Positions 34,325-43,264 of a DNA stretch of 64,000 nt are shown here, in pieces. A program made the translations under genes and the position numbers. The number at the start of each line of letters is the position of its first letter. Within the stretch, counting starts at the first letter, position 1. The DNA is taken from the NCBI RefSeq assembly GCF_029892155.1, contig NZ_JARZAG010000009.1, forward strand, positions 1 to 64,000, given 5' to 3'. This DNA is from Kitasatospora sp. GAS204B. Its GTDB lineage: Bacteria > Actinomycetota > Actinomycetes > Streptomycetales > Streptomycetaceae. The notes under the pieces are model-generated. The model was given only the letters and a program-made list of their open reading frames with translations, searched no databases and was not told where the DNA came from.

Positions 34325-35062
34325 GTGAACACCGACTGGGATGCGCTGACCTACGGCACGCGCTGGAGCGGGATCTACGACGGACTGCCCTGGCCGGCTC
34401 CGGACGACGCGGTCGACTTCCTGCACAAGCTGGCCGGCGACGGTCCGGCCCTGGAGCTGGCCATCGGCACCGGACGGCTGGCCATCCCGCTGGCGGAGCG
34501 GGGGGTCGAGATCCACGGCCTGGACAGCTCGCAGGACATGATCGACAAGATGCGGCAGAAGCCCGGCGGCGCCGACATCCAGGTCACCCTGGCGGACATC
34601 TCCTCGTTCGAGGCCGAGCCCGACTACTCGCTCGCGTTCCTGGTGCTCAACACCATCTACGCGCTGCAGACCCAGGAGCAGCAGCTCTCCTGCTTCCGCA
34701 GCGCGGCGGCGGCGCTGCGCCCCGGCGGCTACTTCGTGGTCGAGGCCTTCATGCCCGACCCGACCCGGTTCCAGCGCAACTCCCGGGCACACGTGCTGGA
34801 TCTGGGCCTGGACCACGTGCTCATCGAGGCCGACAAGCACGACCCGTCGACCCAGCGGATCCTCGAGCAGCACATCCACTTGAAGAACGGCGGCGTCGAG
34901 CTCTACCCGGCGTTCCTGCGCTACATCTGGCCGTCCGAGATGGACCTGATGGCCCAGCTCGCCGGCCTGCGCAAGGTCGACCGCTTCGGCAGCTGGACGC
35001 GCGAGCCGTTCACCGCCCAGTCCGGCCTGCACGTCTCGGTCTACCAGCGCCCCGAGCAGTGA
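34325..35062 (+). CDS. Class I SAM-dependent methyltransferase
   Basis: GTG 34325 with AGGAG about 12 bases upstream is preferred to ATG 34295, which has no ribosome site. The product has 245 residues. Motif I is PALELAIGTGRLAIPLAERG, then IHGLDSSQDMIDKM and YSLAFLVLNTIYALQT, and AALRPGGYFVVEAF. It is typical of small-molecule methyltransferases. It heads the long plus-strand operon and its stop overlaps the next start by four bases. The C-terminal half includes LYPAFLRYIWPSEMDLMAQL, a lid region found in this family. Confidence 0.85.
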   Translation: MNTDWDALTYGTRWSGIYDGLPWPAPDDAVDFLHKLAGDGPALELAIGTGRLAIPLAERGVEIHGLDSSQDMIDKMRQKPGGADIQVTLADISSFEAEPDYSLAFLVLNTIYALQTQEQQLSCFRSAAAALRPGGYFVVEAFMPDPTRFQRNSRAHVLDLGLDHVLIEADKHDPSTQRILEQHIHLKNGGVELYPAFLRYIWPSEMDLMAQLAGLRKVDRFGSWTREPFTAQSGLHVSVYQRPEQ

Positions 35063-35928
35063 GCGGTTCCGCTCCGGTCGTCCACGCCGACCGGCCCCTC
35101 GGCTCCGGTCGCCACCAGGGCGACCGGACCGGAACCCCAGCGGTGGCGGCGGCCGTACGACGCCGGATCCTGCGCTTCGCCGTCGACCAGCCGGTCCATC
35201 TGGGCCCCTCCCTCTCGGTGGCCGACATCCTCGTCACCGTCTGCGCGGCGATGGGGCTCGGCCCCTCGTTCCCGGATGATCCGGCCCGGGACCGGCTGAT
35301 CCTCAGCAAGGGGCACGCGGTGTGGGCCCTGTACGCCGTGCTGGCCGAGCGGGGGGTGCTCGACCTCGACCGCCACGACGGACCGCTGGCCGGACATCCG
35401 CACGAGGAGACCGCCGGCGTGGAGGTGTCCACCGGCTCGCTCGGCCACGGCCTGTCCGTGGCGGCCGGCCTGGCCGAGGCCGGGCGGCTGGACGGGCACC
35501 AGGGCGTCGTCCATGTGGTGCTGGGCGACGGCGAGTTGAACGAAGGCTCGGTCTGGGAGGCGGTGATGTTCGCGGCCCATCGGCGGCTCGACCGGCTGGT
35601 CGCCCTGGTGGACGCCAACGGCATGCAGCAGGAGGGCCGGACGGCCGAGGTGCTGGACCTGTCGCCGCTGGAGGCCAAGTGGCGGGCCTTCGGCTGGCAC
35701 ACGGCCGAGGTGGACGGCCATGACCACCTGGCCCTGGCGGCCGCACTGGCCGACGCGAGGGCTCAGCGGCACCGGCCCTCGGTGATTCTCTGCCACACGA
35801 TCAAGGGAAAGGGTGTGCCGTTCATGGAACACCGTGCCGAATGGCATGTCGGCCGGCTCTCCACCGAGCAGTTGGCCACGGCGCTGGCAGCCGTCGGCGC
35901 CACGGCCGACAGCGGTTCCGATGACTGA
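35059..35928 (+). CDS. Transketolase-like protein, N-terminal (TPP-binding) subunit
   Basis: The 289-residue protein covers the thiamine-diphosphate pyrophosphate-binding half of transketolase. ILSKGHAVWALYAVLAERG and GSLGHGLSVAAGLAEAGRL contain the conserved His residues, and GDGELNEGSVWEAVMFAAH is the Mg/TPP motif. Its stop overlaps the start of the C-terminal half, the split-transketolase layout. Such split enzymes in natural-product clusters transfer two-carbon ketol units to unusual acceptors. Here it may build or shorten a sugar-like chain or supply a C2 starter. No catalytic residue appears to be missing. Confidence 0.88.
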   Translation: MSGSAPVVHADRPLGSGRHQGDRTGTPAVAAAVRRRILRFAVDQPVHLGPSLSVADILVTVCAAMGLGPSFPDDPARDRLILSKGHAVWALYAVLAERGVLDLDRHDGPLAGHPHEETAGVEVSTGSLGHGLSVAAGLAEAGRLDGHQGVVHVVLGDGELNEGSVWEAVMFAAHRRLDRLVALVDANGMQQEGRTAEVLDLSPLEAKWRAFGWHTAEVDGHDHLALAAALADARAQRHRPSVILCHTIKGKGVPFMEHRAEWHVGRLSTEQLATALAAVGATADSGSDD

Positions 35929-36961
35929 CCTGGTCTCGCCTGCCCACGCGGCGGCAACCCGCCAGGCGGCCACCGACCTGGAAACGGCCGAACCCGATCG
36001 CGCCGCACCGCGGTTCCAGGCGATGCGCCCGGCCTGCGCCGAGGTGCTGGCCGAACTCGGTGACCGCTTCGAGGACTTGGTGGTGCTGGCGGCGGACGGC
36101 CACGCGCTGGCCATGCGGTTCCTTCGCGCCCACCCGGAGCGGTTCGTCGACGTGGGCATCGCCGAGGCCAACCTGGTGGGCGTGGCCGCCGGGATCGCCC
36201 GCACCGGACGGCGGGTAGTGGTCGGCACCATGGCCCCGTTCCTGGTCCGCCGGGCCGCCGAGCAGATCCGGCTCGACGTCTGCCAACCGGGCCTGGACGT
36301 GACCCTGGTGGGGATCGGCGGCGGCCTCGGCTACGGCACGCTCGGCGCCACCCACCATGTCACCGAGGACCTGGCCGCGTTGGCCGCGATGCCCGGCACC
36401 CGGGTGTTCTGCCCGGTGGACGTGCACGATGCCGCCTGGGCGCTGCGCGAGGCGGTGGCCTGGCCGGGGCCGGCGTACGTCCGGTTGGGCGCGCGGGAGG
36501 ACGAGGTCGTCTTCACCGCCGACCAGGAGTTCTCGGTCGACCGGCCTCGCGCGTTCGGCGAGCCCGGCGGTGCGCTCGTGGTGGCGACCGGGGCGACCGT
36601 GCCGCAGGCGCTGCGCGCGGCCGAGCGGGTGCGGGCCACCGGCCTGCCGGTCCAGGTCCTGGCGCTGACCTGTGTCGCGCCCTTCCCGAGCGCCGCGGTC
36701 GCGGCCGCGGCGCGCACCGCCCGGGTGGTGGTCACCGTCGAGGAGCACCTCGCGGCGGGCGGCCTGGCCTCCGGGACGGCGCTCGCGCTGGCCGGCTGGT
36801 GGCACGGCCGCTTCGTCCCGCTGGCGGTGGACGGGCGCCGGGCCCCGGTGGCCGACCGGGGTGAACTCTTCCGCTTCTACGGCATCGACTCCCACGCCAT
36901 CTCGTGCGCCCTGCTCGCGCCCGCTTCCGAACCTGGAGTGACTGCATGCGCTTCGTCCTAG
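35921..36961 (+). CDS. Transketolase-like protein, C-terminal (pyrimidine-binding) subunit
   Basis: ATG 35921 lies inside the end of the previous gene. The protein has 346 residues. RFVDVGIAEANLVGVAAGIA holds the catalytic Glu that activates thiamine, and THHVTEDLAALAAMPGTRVF the conserved substrate-contact His residues. The C-terminal domain follows (VQVLALTCVAPF, VVVTVEEHLAAGGLAS). It pairs with the N-terminal subunit to form an active alpha2-beta2 type enzyme. Both genes sit within one operon with an extender-unit pathway, which links C2 transfer to this pathway. Confidence 0.87.
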   Translation: MTDLVSPAHAAATRQAATDLETAEPDRAAPRFQAMRPACAEVLAELGDRFEDLVVLAADGHALAMRFLRAHPERFVDVGIAEANLVGVAAGIARTGRRVVVGTMAPFLVRRAAEQIRLDVCQPGLDVTLVGIGGGLGYGTLGATHHVTEDLAALAAMPGTRVFCPVDVHDAAWALREAVAWPGPAYVRLGAREDEVVFTADQEFSVDRPRAFGEPGGALVVATGATVPQALRAAERVRATGLPVQVLALTCVAPFPSAAVAAAARTARVVVTVEEHLAAGGLASGTALALAGWWHGRFVPLAVDGRRAPVADRGELFRFYGIDSHAISCALLAPASEPGVTACASS

Positions 36962-38229
36962 GCGCCCAGAGCTGCGGCTTTGGGCCGATCTCCAAACTCA
37001 CCGCGATCTCCCGACTGCTCTCCGAGCACCAGCGGACCTTCCTCGGGACGACCGTCGCGGCGGACTTCGCCCGACGCAACGCGGACGCGTTCGACGAGAT
37101 CATCGAGATCCCGGAGAGCGCCGAGATCGGCGACGGTCCGCTGCTCGGCGGCTTCGAGCAACTGCTCGGCGAGAGCGACTACATCGTCTCGGTGATGGGC
37201 GCCGAGCTGGTGTTCCGGGCCGTGGTGGCCGGGCGCCCGGTGCTGATGGTGGACAGTCTCTTCGGCTTCTGGAAGGTTCCGGAGCCCACGCGGGTCGCCG
37301 AACTCTGCGCGAGCGCCCCGCGCGACTCCTACGAGTCGCTGGACGCCCACTTCGCCGGCCTCTCCCCGCACGAGCGGATCTACGCCGCACATCTGCTGGC
37401 CGATGCCTCGGTGGTGCAGAACTTCCCCGGCGTGCCGGCCCGGGTGACCGAGATCCGCCGGCTGGGCGTGCGGCAGATGCGGCTGAGCGGCGCGATCATC
37501 GACGAGGGCACGCTGCACGGCGTGGTCAAGGGCCGGCCGTCCCGCTACGACCTGGTGATCAATCTGGGCGGCTTCAAGAACTTCCTGCTGGACTACGACC
37601 ACCACAACGACTACCTGCGGCTGTTCGTCCGCTGGGTGCCCGATCTGCTGGCCGACTGGCCACAGTTCGAGCGGGTGGCGGTCTGCGGCGGCGCCTTCGG
37701 TGCGGGCCGCGAACACCAGGTCGAGGTGGCGGGCCGGCGGGCCGAGTTCCAGTGCATGCCGCAGCCGGAGTTCCTCCAGGAGGTCTCCGGCACCCGCCAC
37801 TACATGCTGACACCAGGCCTGACGGCCATTCACGAGTCGCTCCAGCTGGGCCAGTTGCCGATGGCGCTGCCGGAGCAGCACTACGGCCACATCGTCAATC
37901 TGGAACAGCTGGGCGACACCCTGTTCAACCGGCTGGGCGCCCGCTTCTCCGGCCTGATCGAGGACTACCGCGTCCCGGCCGACGACTTCGAGGGAACCGC
38001 CGCGATCGTCGACCAGGTCGGCACGGTGCTGGCCTCCGAGGAGGGCTACGCGCGCTTCCGCACCGGGATGAACGAGCGGATCGAGCAGTACCTCGCGGTC
38101 GGGCCGCAGGAGCGCCAGGACGGCGTGGCCGAGCTGCGGACGCTGCTGCACGGGCCGTCCTTCGGCACCCTGGTGACCGAGACCTTCGACTCGTTGCGCT
38201 CCGATCGGCTGATCGGCGAGCCCCGGTGA
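36946..38229 (+). CDS. GT-B-like glycosyltransferase homolog
   Basis: The 427-residue protein starts at ATG 36946 inside the end of the transketolase gene. It shows two Rossmann-like halves: MRFVLGAQSCGFGPISKLTA then YIVSVMGAELVFRAVVAGRP, and YDLVINLGGFKNFLLDYDHH then YMLTPGLTAIHESLQLGQLP, the latter like the donor-binding loop of GT-B enzymes. I do not recognise it firmly. The layout recalls the cytosylglucuronate-synthase type of nucleoside-antibiotic pathways, but that is a resemblance by eye. If a glycosyltransferase, it would attach or assemble the sugar part of the product. Confidence 0.5.
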   Translation: MRFVLGAQSCGFGPISKLTAISRLLSEHQRTFLGTTVAADFARRNADAFDEIIEIPESAEIGDGPLLGGFEQLLGESDYIVSVMGAELVFRAVVAGRPVLMVDSLFGFWKVPEPTRVAELCASAPRDSYESLDAHFAGLSPHERIYAAHLLADASVVQNFPGVPARVTEIRRLGVRQMRLSGAIIDEGTLHGVVKGRPSRYDLVINLGGFKNFLLDYDHHNDYLRLFVRWVPDLLADWPQFERVAVCGGAFGAGREHQVEVAGRRAEFQCMPQPEFLQEVSGTRHYMLTPGLTAIHESLQLGQLPMALPEQHYGHIVNLEQLGDTLFNRLGARFSGLIEDYRVPADDFEGTAAIVDQVGTVLASEEGYARFRTGMNERIEQYLAVGPQERQDGVAELRTLLHGPSFGTLVTETFDSLRSDRLIGEPR

Positions 38230-39260
38230 CCGTCATCGACCGCCAGAGCGAGCACCCGACCGAGACCGAGCGCGAGACCGAGCGCGAGACCGAGCGCGAG
38301 ACCGAGACGCCGACCGACCGCGAGACGCTCCTGGCGCTGGCGACCGAGACGCTGACCGAGGTCCACCGGGAGCTGGACGGGGTGGCGCCGGAGCGGCTGG
38401 GGTTCCGCTCCTGGGTGCCGCGCAGCGCCCGTAAGGCGTGCCAGCGGCTGTTCGTCGGCTCCTCGGTGGACGGCGTGCCGCGGTACGTCGCCAAGATCGC
38501 GCTCGACCCGGACGACCGGATGGTGGCCGGCGAGTGGCGGATCCTCAACTCGCTGCGCGAGCCGGTCGTCCCGCTCCCGCGTCCGATCCGCACCTGCCAC
38601 GGCGGCTTCGTCATGAGCTATGTCCCGGACCGGGACCTGCCCACCGCGATGGCCACCACCGGACCCGCCGGCTGGGCGCGACTCCTGCTGGAGGCAGTGG
38701 AGTTGGCAGCTCGACTGCACCTGAGCGGCCCAGCCCTGGCGAAGCCGACCCCGTTGTCGGTGCTGACCGCCTTCCTGCCGGACCTCCCCCGGCCGGCCGA
38801 CGCCACGGCCGCCGCGCTGGACCGGGCCCTGGTCGGGCCGGTGCACGGCGACTTCGGCCCGTGGAACCTCCAGGTGGACCAGGACGGGCGGCTCGCGGCC
38901 ATCGACTGGGAGGACTACCAGCCGGCCGGCCTGCCGGCGCTGGACGTGCTCAACGTGGTGGTCACCGCCGCCCTGGCCGCCTTCCCCGAGTATCCGGAGC
39001 ACGGCTTCGACTGGCTCTTCGACCAGGTCTTCCACCGGGAGAACGCGTTCCGGGCGGCGGCCACCTCGGCCCTGCGCCGCTACGCGCGGCTCACCGGGCA
39101 GCGGGTGGACGACATCGTCCAGCTGCTCCCGCTCTTCTGCCAGTGGATGATCCACCGCATCGAGAAGCAGCACCGACCCACCGCCCACCTCTTCTACGGC
39201 CCCTTCGCGGCCCGTTTCGAGCAGGAGCGCACACTCTGGCACGGAGGCGACGATGACTGA
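38226..39260 (+). CDS. Aminoglycoside phosphotransferase-like kinase
   Basis: A GTG start overlaps the previous stop (GTGA). The product has 344 residues. The kinase-fold catalytic loop is VGPVHGDFGPWNLQ, with DGRLAAIDWEDYQPAGLPAL as the Mg-binding motif. These are the APH/choline-kinase signature. Residues about 10-25 are a TERE repeat encoded by a 12-bp tandem repeat. In a biosynthetic operon this kinase may phosphorylate an intermediate, as cryptic phosphorylation or to prime a leaving group, or inactivate the product for self-protection. Confidence 0.83.
   Translation: MTVIDRQSEHPTETERETERETERETETPTDRETLLALATETLTEVHRELDGVAPERLGFRSWVPRSARKACQRLFVGSSVDGVPRYVAKIALDPDDRMVAGEWRILNSLREPVVPLPRPIRTCHGGFVMSYVPDRDLPTAMATTGPAGWARLLLEAVELAARLHLSGPALAKPTPLSVLTAFLPDLPRPADATAAALDRALVGPVHGDFGPWNLQVDQDGRLAAIDWEDYQPAGLPALDVLNVVVTAALAAFPEYPEHGFDWLFDQVFHRENAFRAAATSALRRYARLTGQRVDDIVQLLPLFCQWMIHRIEKQHRPTAHLFYGPFAARFEQERTLWHGGDDD
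38262..38306 (+). repeat. 12-bp tandem repeat inside kinase gene
   Basis: GAGACCGAGCGC is repeated in tandem nearly four times, encoding ETER units near the N-terminus of the kinase. The unit is a multiple of three, so copy changes would keep the frame. Confidence 0.8.
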
Positions 39261-40707
39261 CTGGGTGGCGCCGGCACCGCAGACCGAGCCGCTGGACGCG
39301 ATCGTGATCGGCGCCGGCCCGGCGGGGCTGTTCTCCGCCTGGCGGCTGGCGGTCGGCGGGGCCAAGGTGGCGCTGCTGGAGGCCGGCGGCACGATGCGCG
39401 ACAGCCTCTGCCCCCGGGTCAGCGCCCGGATGAACGGCCGTACCGTCCGCGCCGCGGAGAAGTTCCGACTCCAGTGCAACCGCTGCACCTGCCTGACCGG
39501 ACTCGGCGGTGCCGCCTTCCACTTCGACATCAACCTCGGCTACGTGAACGGGCTGTCCCGCTCCAAGATCGAGCGGGACGGGCAGGGCGGCTTCCGCACC
39601 TACAGCGGACTGGAGCGCGCCCTGGGCGACTTCGACCGGGCGGCCCGCTCGGTCGAGGAGGTGTACGCCTCGATGTACCGCTTCGGCCTGCCCCCGGCGC
39701 AGGGCGAGCGCCCCGCCGCGAGCACGCTGGCCGGCGCCGGCGGTTTCGCCCTGGTCGACGACGCGGTGTCGCAGGCGATCACCGTGGACGAGGCCCTCAC
39801 CGTGGTCGACGCGCTGACCGACGAGGCTTGTGCACAAGGCCTGCGACTGCTGCTCGGCTGTCCGGCCGGGCGGGTGACCCGCGAGGCCGACGGGCTGTGG
39901 CGGGTCGAGGTGCCGGCCGAGTTCGGCGGGGTGCTGCGGGCCCGCGCGGTGGTGGTGGCGGTCGGCAAGCTCGGCCTCGGCTGGGTCCGCAGGCTGCTCA
40001 CCGAGGCCGAGGTCGCGCACAGCGCACCGCTGCGGGTCGACCTGGGCGTGCGGCTGGAGGCGCCCCGGGACATCGCGGCCCCGCTGACCGCCTCGTGCCA
40101 CAACCCCAAGCTCGCCTACCTCAACGAGCAGGGCGAGTCGGTCCGGACGTTCTGCGTCTGCGAGGGCGGCCGGCTGATGCAGTACGCCTTCATGGACGCC
40201 GTGGTGCTGGACGGTCAGCACTGCCTCACCACACCCACCGAGCGGACCAACTTCGGGATCATCACCACCGTCGACGTTCCGGCCGGCCTGGACGGAACCG
40301 AGTACGCGTTGGGCTTCGCCCGCCGGATCACCGCGCTCGGCAACGGTAGGCCCGTGGTGCAGCGGGCGGCCGAACTGCTCGGGCGCGAGGGCGAGGGCGA
40401 CGCGAAGACCAGCCTGGTCCACGCGGCCTGGGTGGACCTGCGCGAGGCGCTCGGGCCGCGCCGGGTGGCCGACATCGCCGGCATGGTCGAGCGCCTCGAA
40501 GAGCTGGCCCCCGGGATCGGCGGGCCTCAGGCCGTGGTGGCGGCGCCCGTGGTGGAGCGCGTCTTCCCCGCGATCGAGCTGTCCGACGGCATGGAGTCCA
40601 GCGCGCCGGGCCTCTTCTTCGTGGGCGACTGCTCCTCGAAGATCATCGGCGTCACCTACGGGGCCGCCACCGGCCTGGCCGCCGCCCAGACGATCCTGCA
40701 CGGCTGA
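39253..40707 (+). CDS. FAD-dependent oxidoreductase (COG2509-like)
   Basis: The 484-residue protein opens with AIVIGAGPAGLFSAWRLAVG, the FAD-binding GxGxxG motif, then KVALLEAGG. The middle contains KFRLQCNRCTCLTGLGG, a Cys-rich segment replacing the usual RRPLCP-type region, and DLGVRLEAP. It ends with APGLFFVGDCSSKIIGVTYG, the second FAD-contact motif. The pattern resembles uncharacterised FAD dehydrogenases of the COG2509 group. It may oxidise or reduce the skeleton made by the assembly line encoded directly after it. The start overlaps the kinase stop by eight bases. Confidence 0.8.
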   Translation: MTDWVAPAPQTEPLDAIVIGAGPAGLFSAWRLAVGGAKVALLEAGGTMRDSLCPRVSARMNGRTVRAAEKFRLQCNRCTCLTGLGGAAFHFDINLGYVNGLSRSKIERDGQGGFRTYSGLERALGDFDRAARSVEEVYASMYRFGLPPAQGERPAASTLAGAGGFALVDDAVSQAITVDEALTVVDALTDEACAQGLRLLLGCPAGRVTREADGLWRVEVPAEFGGVLRARAVVVAVGKLGLGWVRRLLTEAEVAHSAPLRVDLGVRLEAPRDIAAPLTASCHNPKLAYLNEQGESVRTFCVCEGGRLMQYAFMDAVVLDGQHCLTTPTERTNFGIITTVDVPAGLDGTEYALGFARRITALGNGRPVVQRAAELLGREGEGDAKTSLVHAAWVDLREALGPRRVADIAGMVERLEELAPGIGGPQAVVAAPVVERVFPAIELSDGMESSAPGLFFVGDCSSKIIGVTYGAATGLAAAQTILHG

Positions 40708-40789
40708 CCTGCTCACCCGAACGAGGTCCTACGGCCGACCGGCCGGCACGGCTGAACCCCCGAACCACGGCACACCAAGGAAGGGTCCC

Positions 40790-43264
40790 ATGCTCGAACT
40801 GCCCACTCGTGGAGCGGCGGTCCGCGTTCCCGTCGAAAGCCGGGCGTGGGCGCCGGAGCCGTACGCGCGGCTGCGCGATGCCCACCGTGACGTGCCGCCC
40901 TGCCAGCTGGCGGCCGCGCTGCTGCTGATCCTCGCCGAGCGGTATGGCGCGCCCTACCGGATCGGCTCGACCGACGGAGCCGAGGCCCTCGGCGGCTCCG
41001 GTTCTCTCGAGGCGGCGCGCCAGGCGCTGGCGGCCACCGAAGGGCGGCTCTCCTGGACCGCGCTGCTGGAGCTGCTGGCCGCTCCCGCCCCGGCCGCCCC
41101 AGCCCCGCCGAGTTCCGACGCCCCGCTGCTGGTGGTCGGCCCCGCCACGGCGGAGCCGCCCCGTGGCGACCTCGGCCTGCTGACGGCGCCCGACGCAAGC
41201 GTGCGGATCCACTGGAACCCTGACGCCTACCCCGCCGGCACCGTCGAGCTGATCGCCCGTCACCTGGAGCGGATCGCCGCGCAGGTGGCCGCCGAGCCCC
41301 GGCGACTGCTGGCCGAGCTGGACCTGCTCACCCCCGAGGAGGCGGCGCTGAACGGCGCCGACCCCGCCGTACTGCCCGAGTACCCGGCCACCACACTGCA
41401 CGAGCTGTTCGCCCAGCAGGCCGCCCGCACTCCGGAGTCGGTCGCCCTGCGCTTCCGCGACGACGAGTTGACGTACCGTCAGCTCGACCAGGCGGCCAAT
41501 CGTCTGGCGCACCGCCTGCTGGCGGCCGGCGTGACCACCGGGCAGCCGGTGGCCGTCTCCGGAGAGCGCAGCCTGGGCCTGTTCACCGCGCTGCTGGCCG
41601 TGTTGAAGGCGGGTGGCGCGATCCTCTACCTGGACCCGGCGCTGCCGGTGGCCCGGCTGGCGCAGTTCGTCGACAGCGGCGGCCCGGCCGCCCTGCTGCA
41701 CGGCCCGGGCGGCGCACCGCTCGAACTCGGCCTGCCGGTACTGGAGTTCCCGGCCGTCCCCGACCCGCAGGAGTCCGGCCCCGGCACCGCCCCGCACACC
41801 GGGGCCGGCCCGCAGACCCCGGCCTACCTGCTCTTCACCTCCGGCTCCACCGGCGTGCCGAAGGGCGTGGTCCGGCCGCACCGGATGCACACCTCGCGGA
41901 TCTTCCTCGAACAGGGCATGTACCAGCTCACCGCCGCCGACCGGCACCTGCTCAAGTCGCCGATCAGCTTCCGCGAGTTCCTCTGGCCGCTGGCGACCGG
42001 CGGCACGGCGATCGTGGCCGAGCCCGGCGGCGAACGCGACGACGAGTACCTGGTCGGGCTGATCGGCCGGGAGTCCATCTCAGTGGTGAGCTTCGTGCCC
42101 TCGATGCTGCGACTGCTCGTCGCGCACCCCGCCTTCGGCGAGCTGGAGCGGCTGCGGCACGTCTTCGTCGGCGGCGAGGCGCTGCCGCCCGACCTGGAGG
42201 CGCAGGTCCGCGCCCACGGGCTCGAACTGCACAACACCTACACGCTGACCGAGGCGGACTACGTCACCCACCGGCGCGGGCCGCTGGACGGGCCGTCCGG
42301 CAGCCACACCGTCATCGGCCGACCGCTGGACATGCGGGTCTACCTCTGTGACCGGCAGGGCCAGCGGGTCCCGCCGGGCATCGTCGGCGAGATCCTGGTC
42401 GGCGGCCCCGGGCTCGCCACCGGCTACGCCGGCGACCCCGATCGGACGGCGGAGCGGTTCCGGCCCAACCCGTTCGGGGACCCGCAGGCGCCGGTCCTCT
42501 TCCACACCGGTGACCTCGCCGTGCACCGCCCGGACGGGCAGCTGGAGTACCGCGGCCGCGCCGACCAGCAGGTCAAGGTGCGCGGCCACCGGGTCGAACC
42601 GCAGGAGGTCGAACACCTGCTGCGGGAGCACCCGGCGGTCCGGGACGCCGCCGTGGTCGGCTATCCCGACCCGCAGCAGGGCGCCGTGCTGGTCGCCTTC
42701 GTGGTCGCCCTCGACCCGGCCGTGACCGACCACGAGCTGCGCCGTGCGCTGGCCGAGCGGCTGCCGGACTTCATGATCCCCCGTCACTTCGCCCAGCTGC
42801 CACGACTGCCGCAGCTGCTCAGCGGCAAGGTGGACCGGCAGGCGCTGCGCCCGGCCCGCCGCCCGCGCCCGCGCCGCGCCACCGCCTTGGTCGCCCCGGG
42901 CACCCGGACCGAACGGCTGCTCACCGAGCTGTGGCAGCGGGTCCTGGATGCCGACGAGGTCGGCATCGATGACGAGTACACCGCCCTGGGCGGCGACTCG
43001 CTGCGGCTGCTGGTGCTGCGTGCCGCGATCCGCGACGAGACCGGTGTCGCGGTCGACCTCGCCGAGTTGCTGCGCCGGCCCACCATCCGGGGCCAGGCCG
43101 CGCTGATCGACGGCACCGACCCCGCGGCGGCCGGCACCACCGCAGGCATCGGCATGGTGATCGACGCCGGCAGCCGGCGCCCCGACCCGGCCAGGTCGGC
43201 CGCCGAACGCGACCGGCGTGCCGCGCTGCGCGGTGCCGCCCGGGACCAGGAGGCGGCCCGATGA
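40790..43264 (+). CDS. NRPS loading protein: truncated C remnant, A, PCP
   Basis: The 824-residue protein has three parts. The first about 185 residues resemble only the C-terminal part of a condensation domain (VRIHWNPDAYPAGTVELIAR, LLTPEE) and lack HHxxxDG. An adenylation domain spans about 195-700 with A3 LLFTSGSTGVPKG (347-359), TGDLAVHR, and the final Lys in LLSGKVDRQAL. A PCP has its pantetheine Ser at about 737 in LGGDSLRLL. The usual Asp235 of alpha-amino-acid codes is Arg395 (SFREFLW) and the A5 motif is NTYTLTE, so the substrate is probably not an ordinary alpha-amino acid. It overlaps the PKS gene by four bases, so it likely passes its acyl group to the KS. Confidence 0.88.
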   Translation: MLELPTRGAAVRVPVESRAWAPEPYARLRDAHRDVPPCQLAAALLLILAERYGAPYRIGSTDGAEALGGSGSLEAARQALAATEGRLSWTALLELLAAPAPAAPAPPSSDAPLLVVGPATAEPPRGDLGLLTAPDASVRIHWNPDAYPAGTVELIARHLERIAAQVAAEPRRLLAELDLLTPEEAALNGADPAVLPEYPATTLHELFAQQAARTPESVALRFRDDELTYRQLDQAANRLAHRLLAAGVTTGQPVAVSGERSLGLFTALLAVLKAGGAILYLDPALPVARLAQFVDSGGPAALLHGPGGAPLELGLPVLEFPAVPDPQESGPGTAPHTGAGPQTPAYLLFTSGSTGVPKGVVRPHRMHTSRIFLEQGMYQLTAADRHLLKSPISFREFLWPLATGGTAIVAEPGGERDDEYLVGLIGRESISVVSFVPSMLRLLVAHPAFGELERLRHVFVGGEALPPDLEAQVRAHGLELHNTYTLTEADYVTHRRGPLDGPSGSHTVIGRPLDMRVYLCDRQGQRVPPGIVGEILVGGPGLATGYAGDPDRTAERFRPNPFGDPQAPVLFHTGDLAVHRPDGQLEYRGRADQQVKVRGHRVEPQEVEHLLREHPAVRDAAVVGYPDPQQGAVLVAFVVALDPAVTDHELRRALAERLPDFMIPRHFAQLPRLPQLLSGKVDRQALRPARRPRPRRATALVAPGTRTERLLTELWQRVLDADEVGIDDEYTALGGDSLRLLVLRAAIRDETGVAVDLAELLRRPTIRGQAALIDGTDPAAAGTTAGIGMVIDAGSRRPDPARSAAERDRRAALRGAARDQEAAR

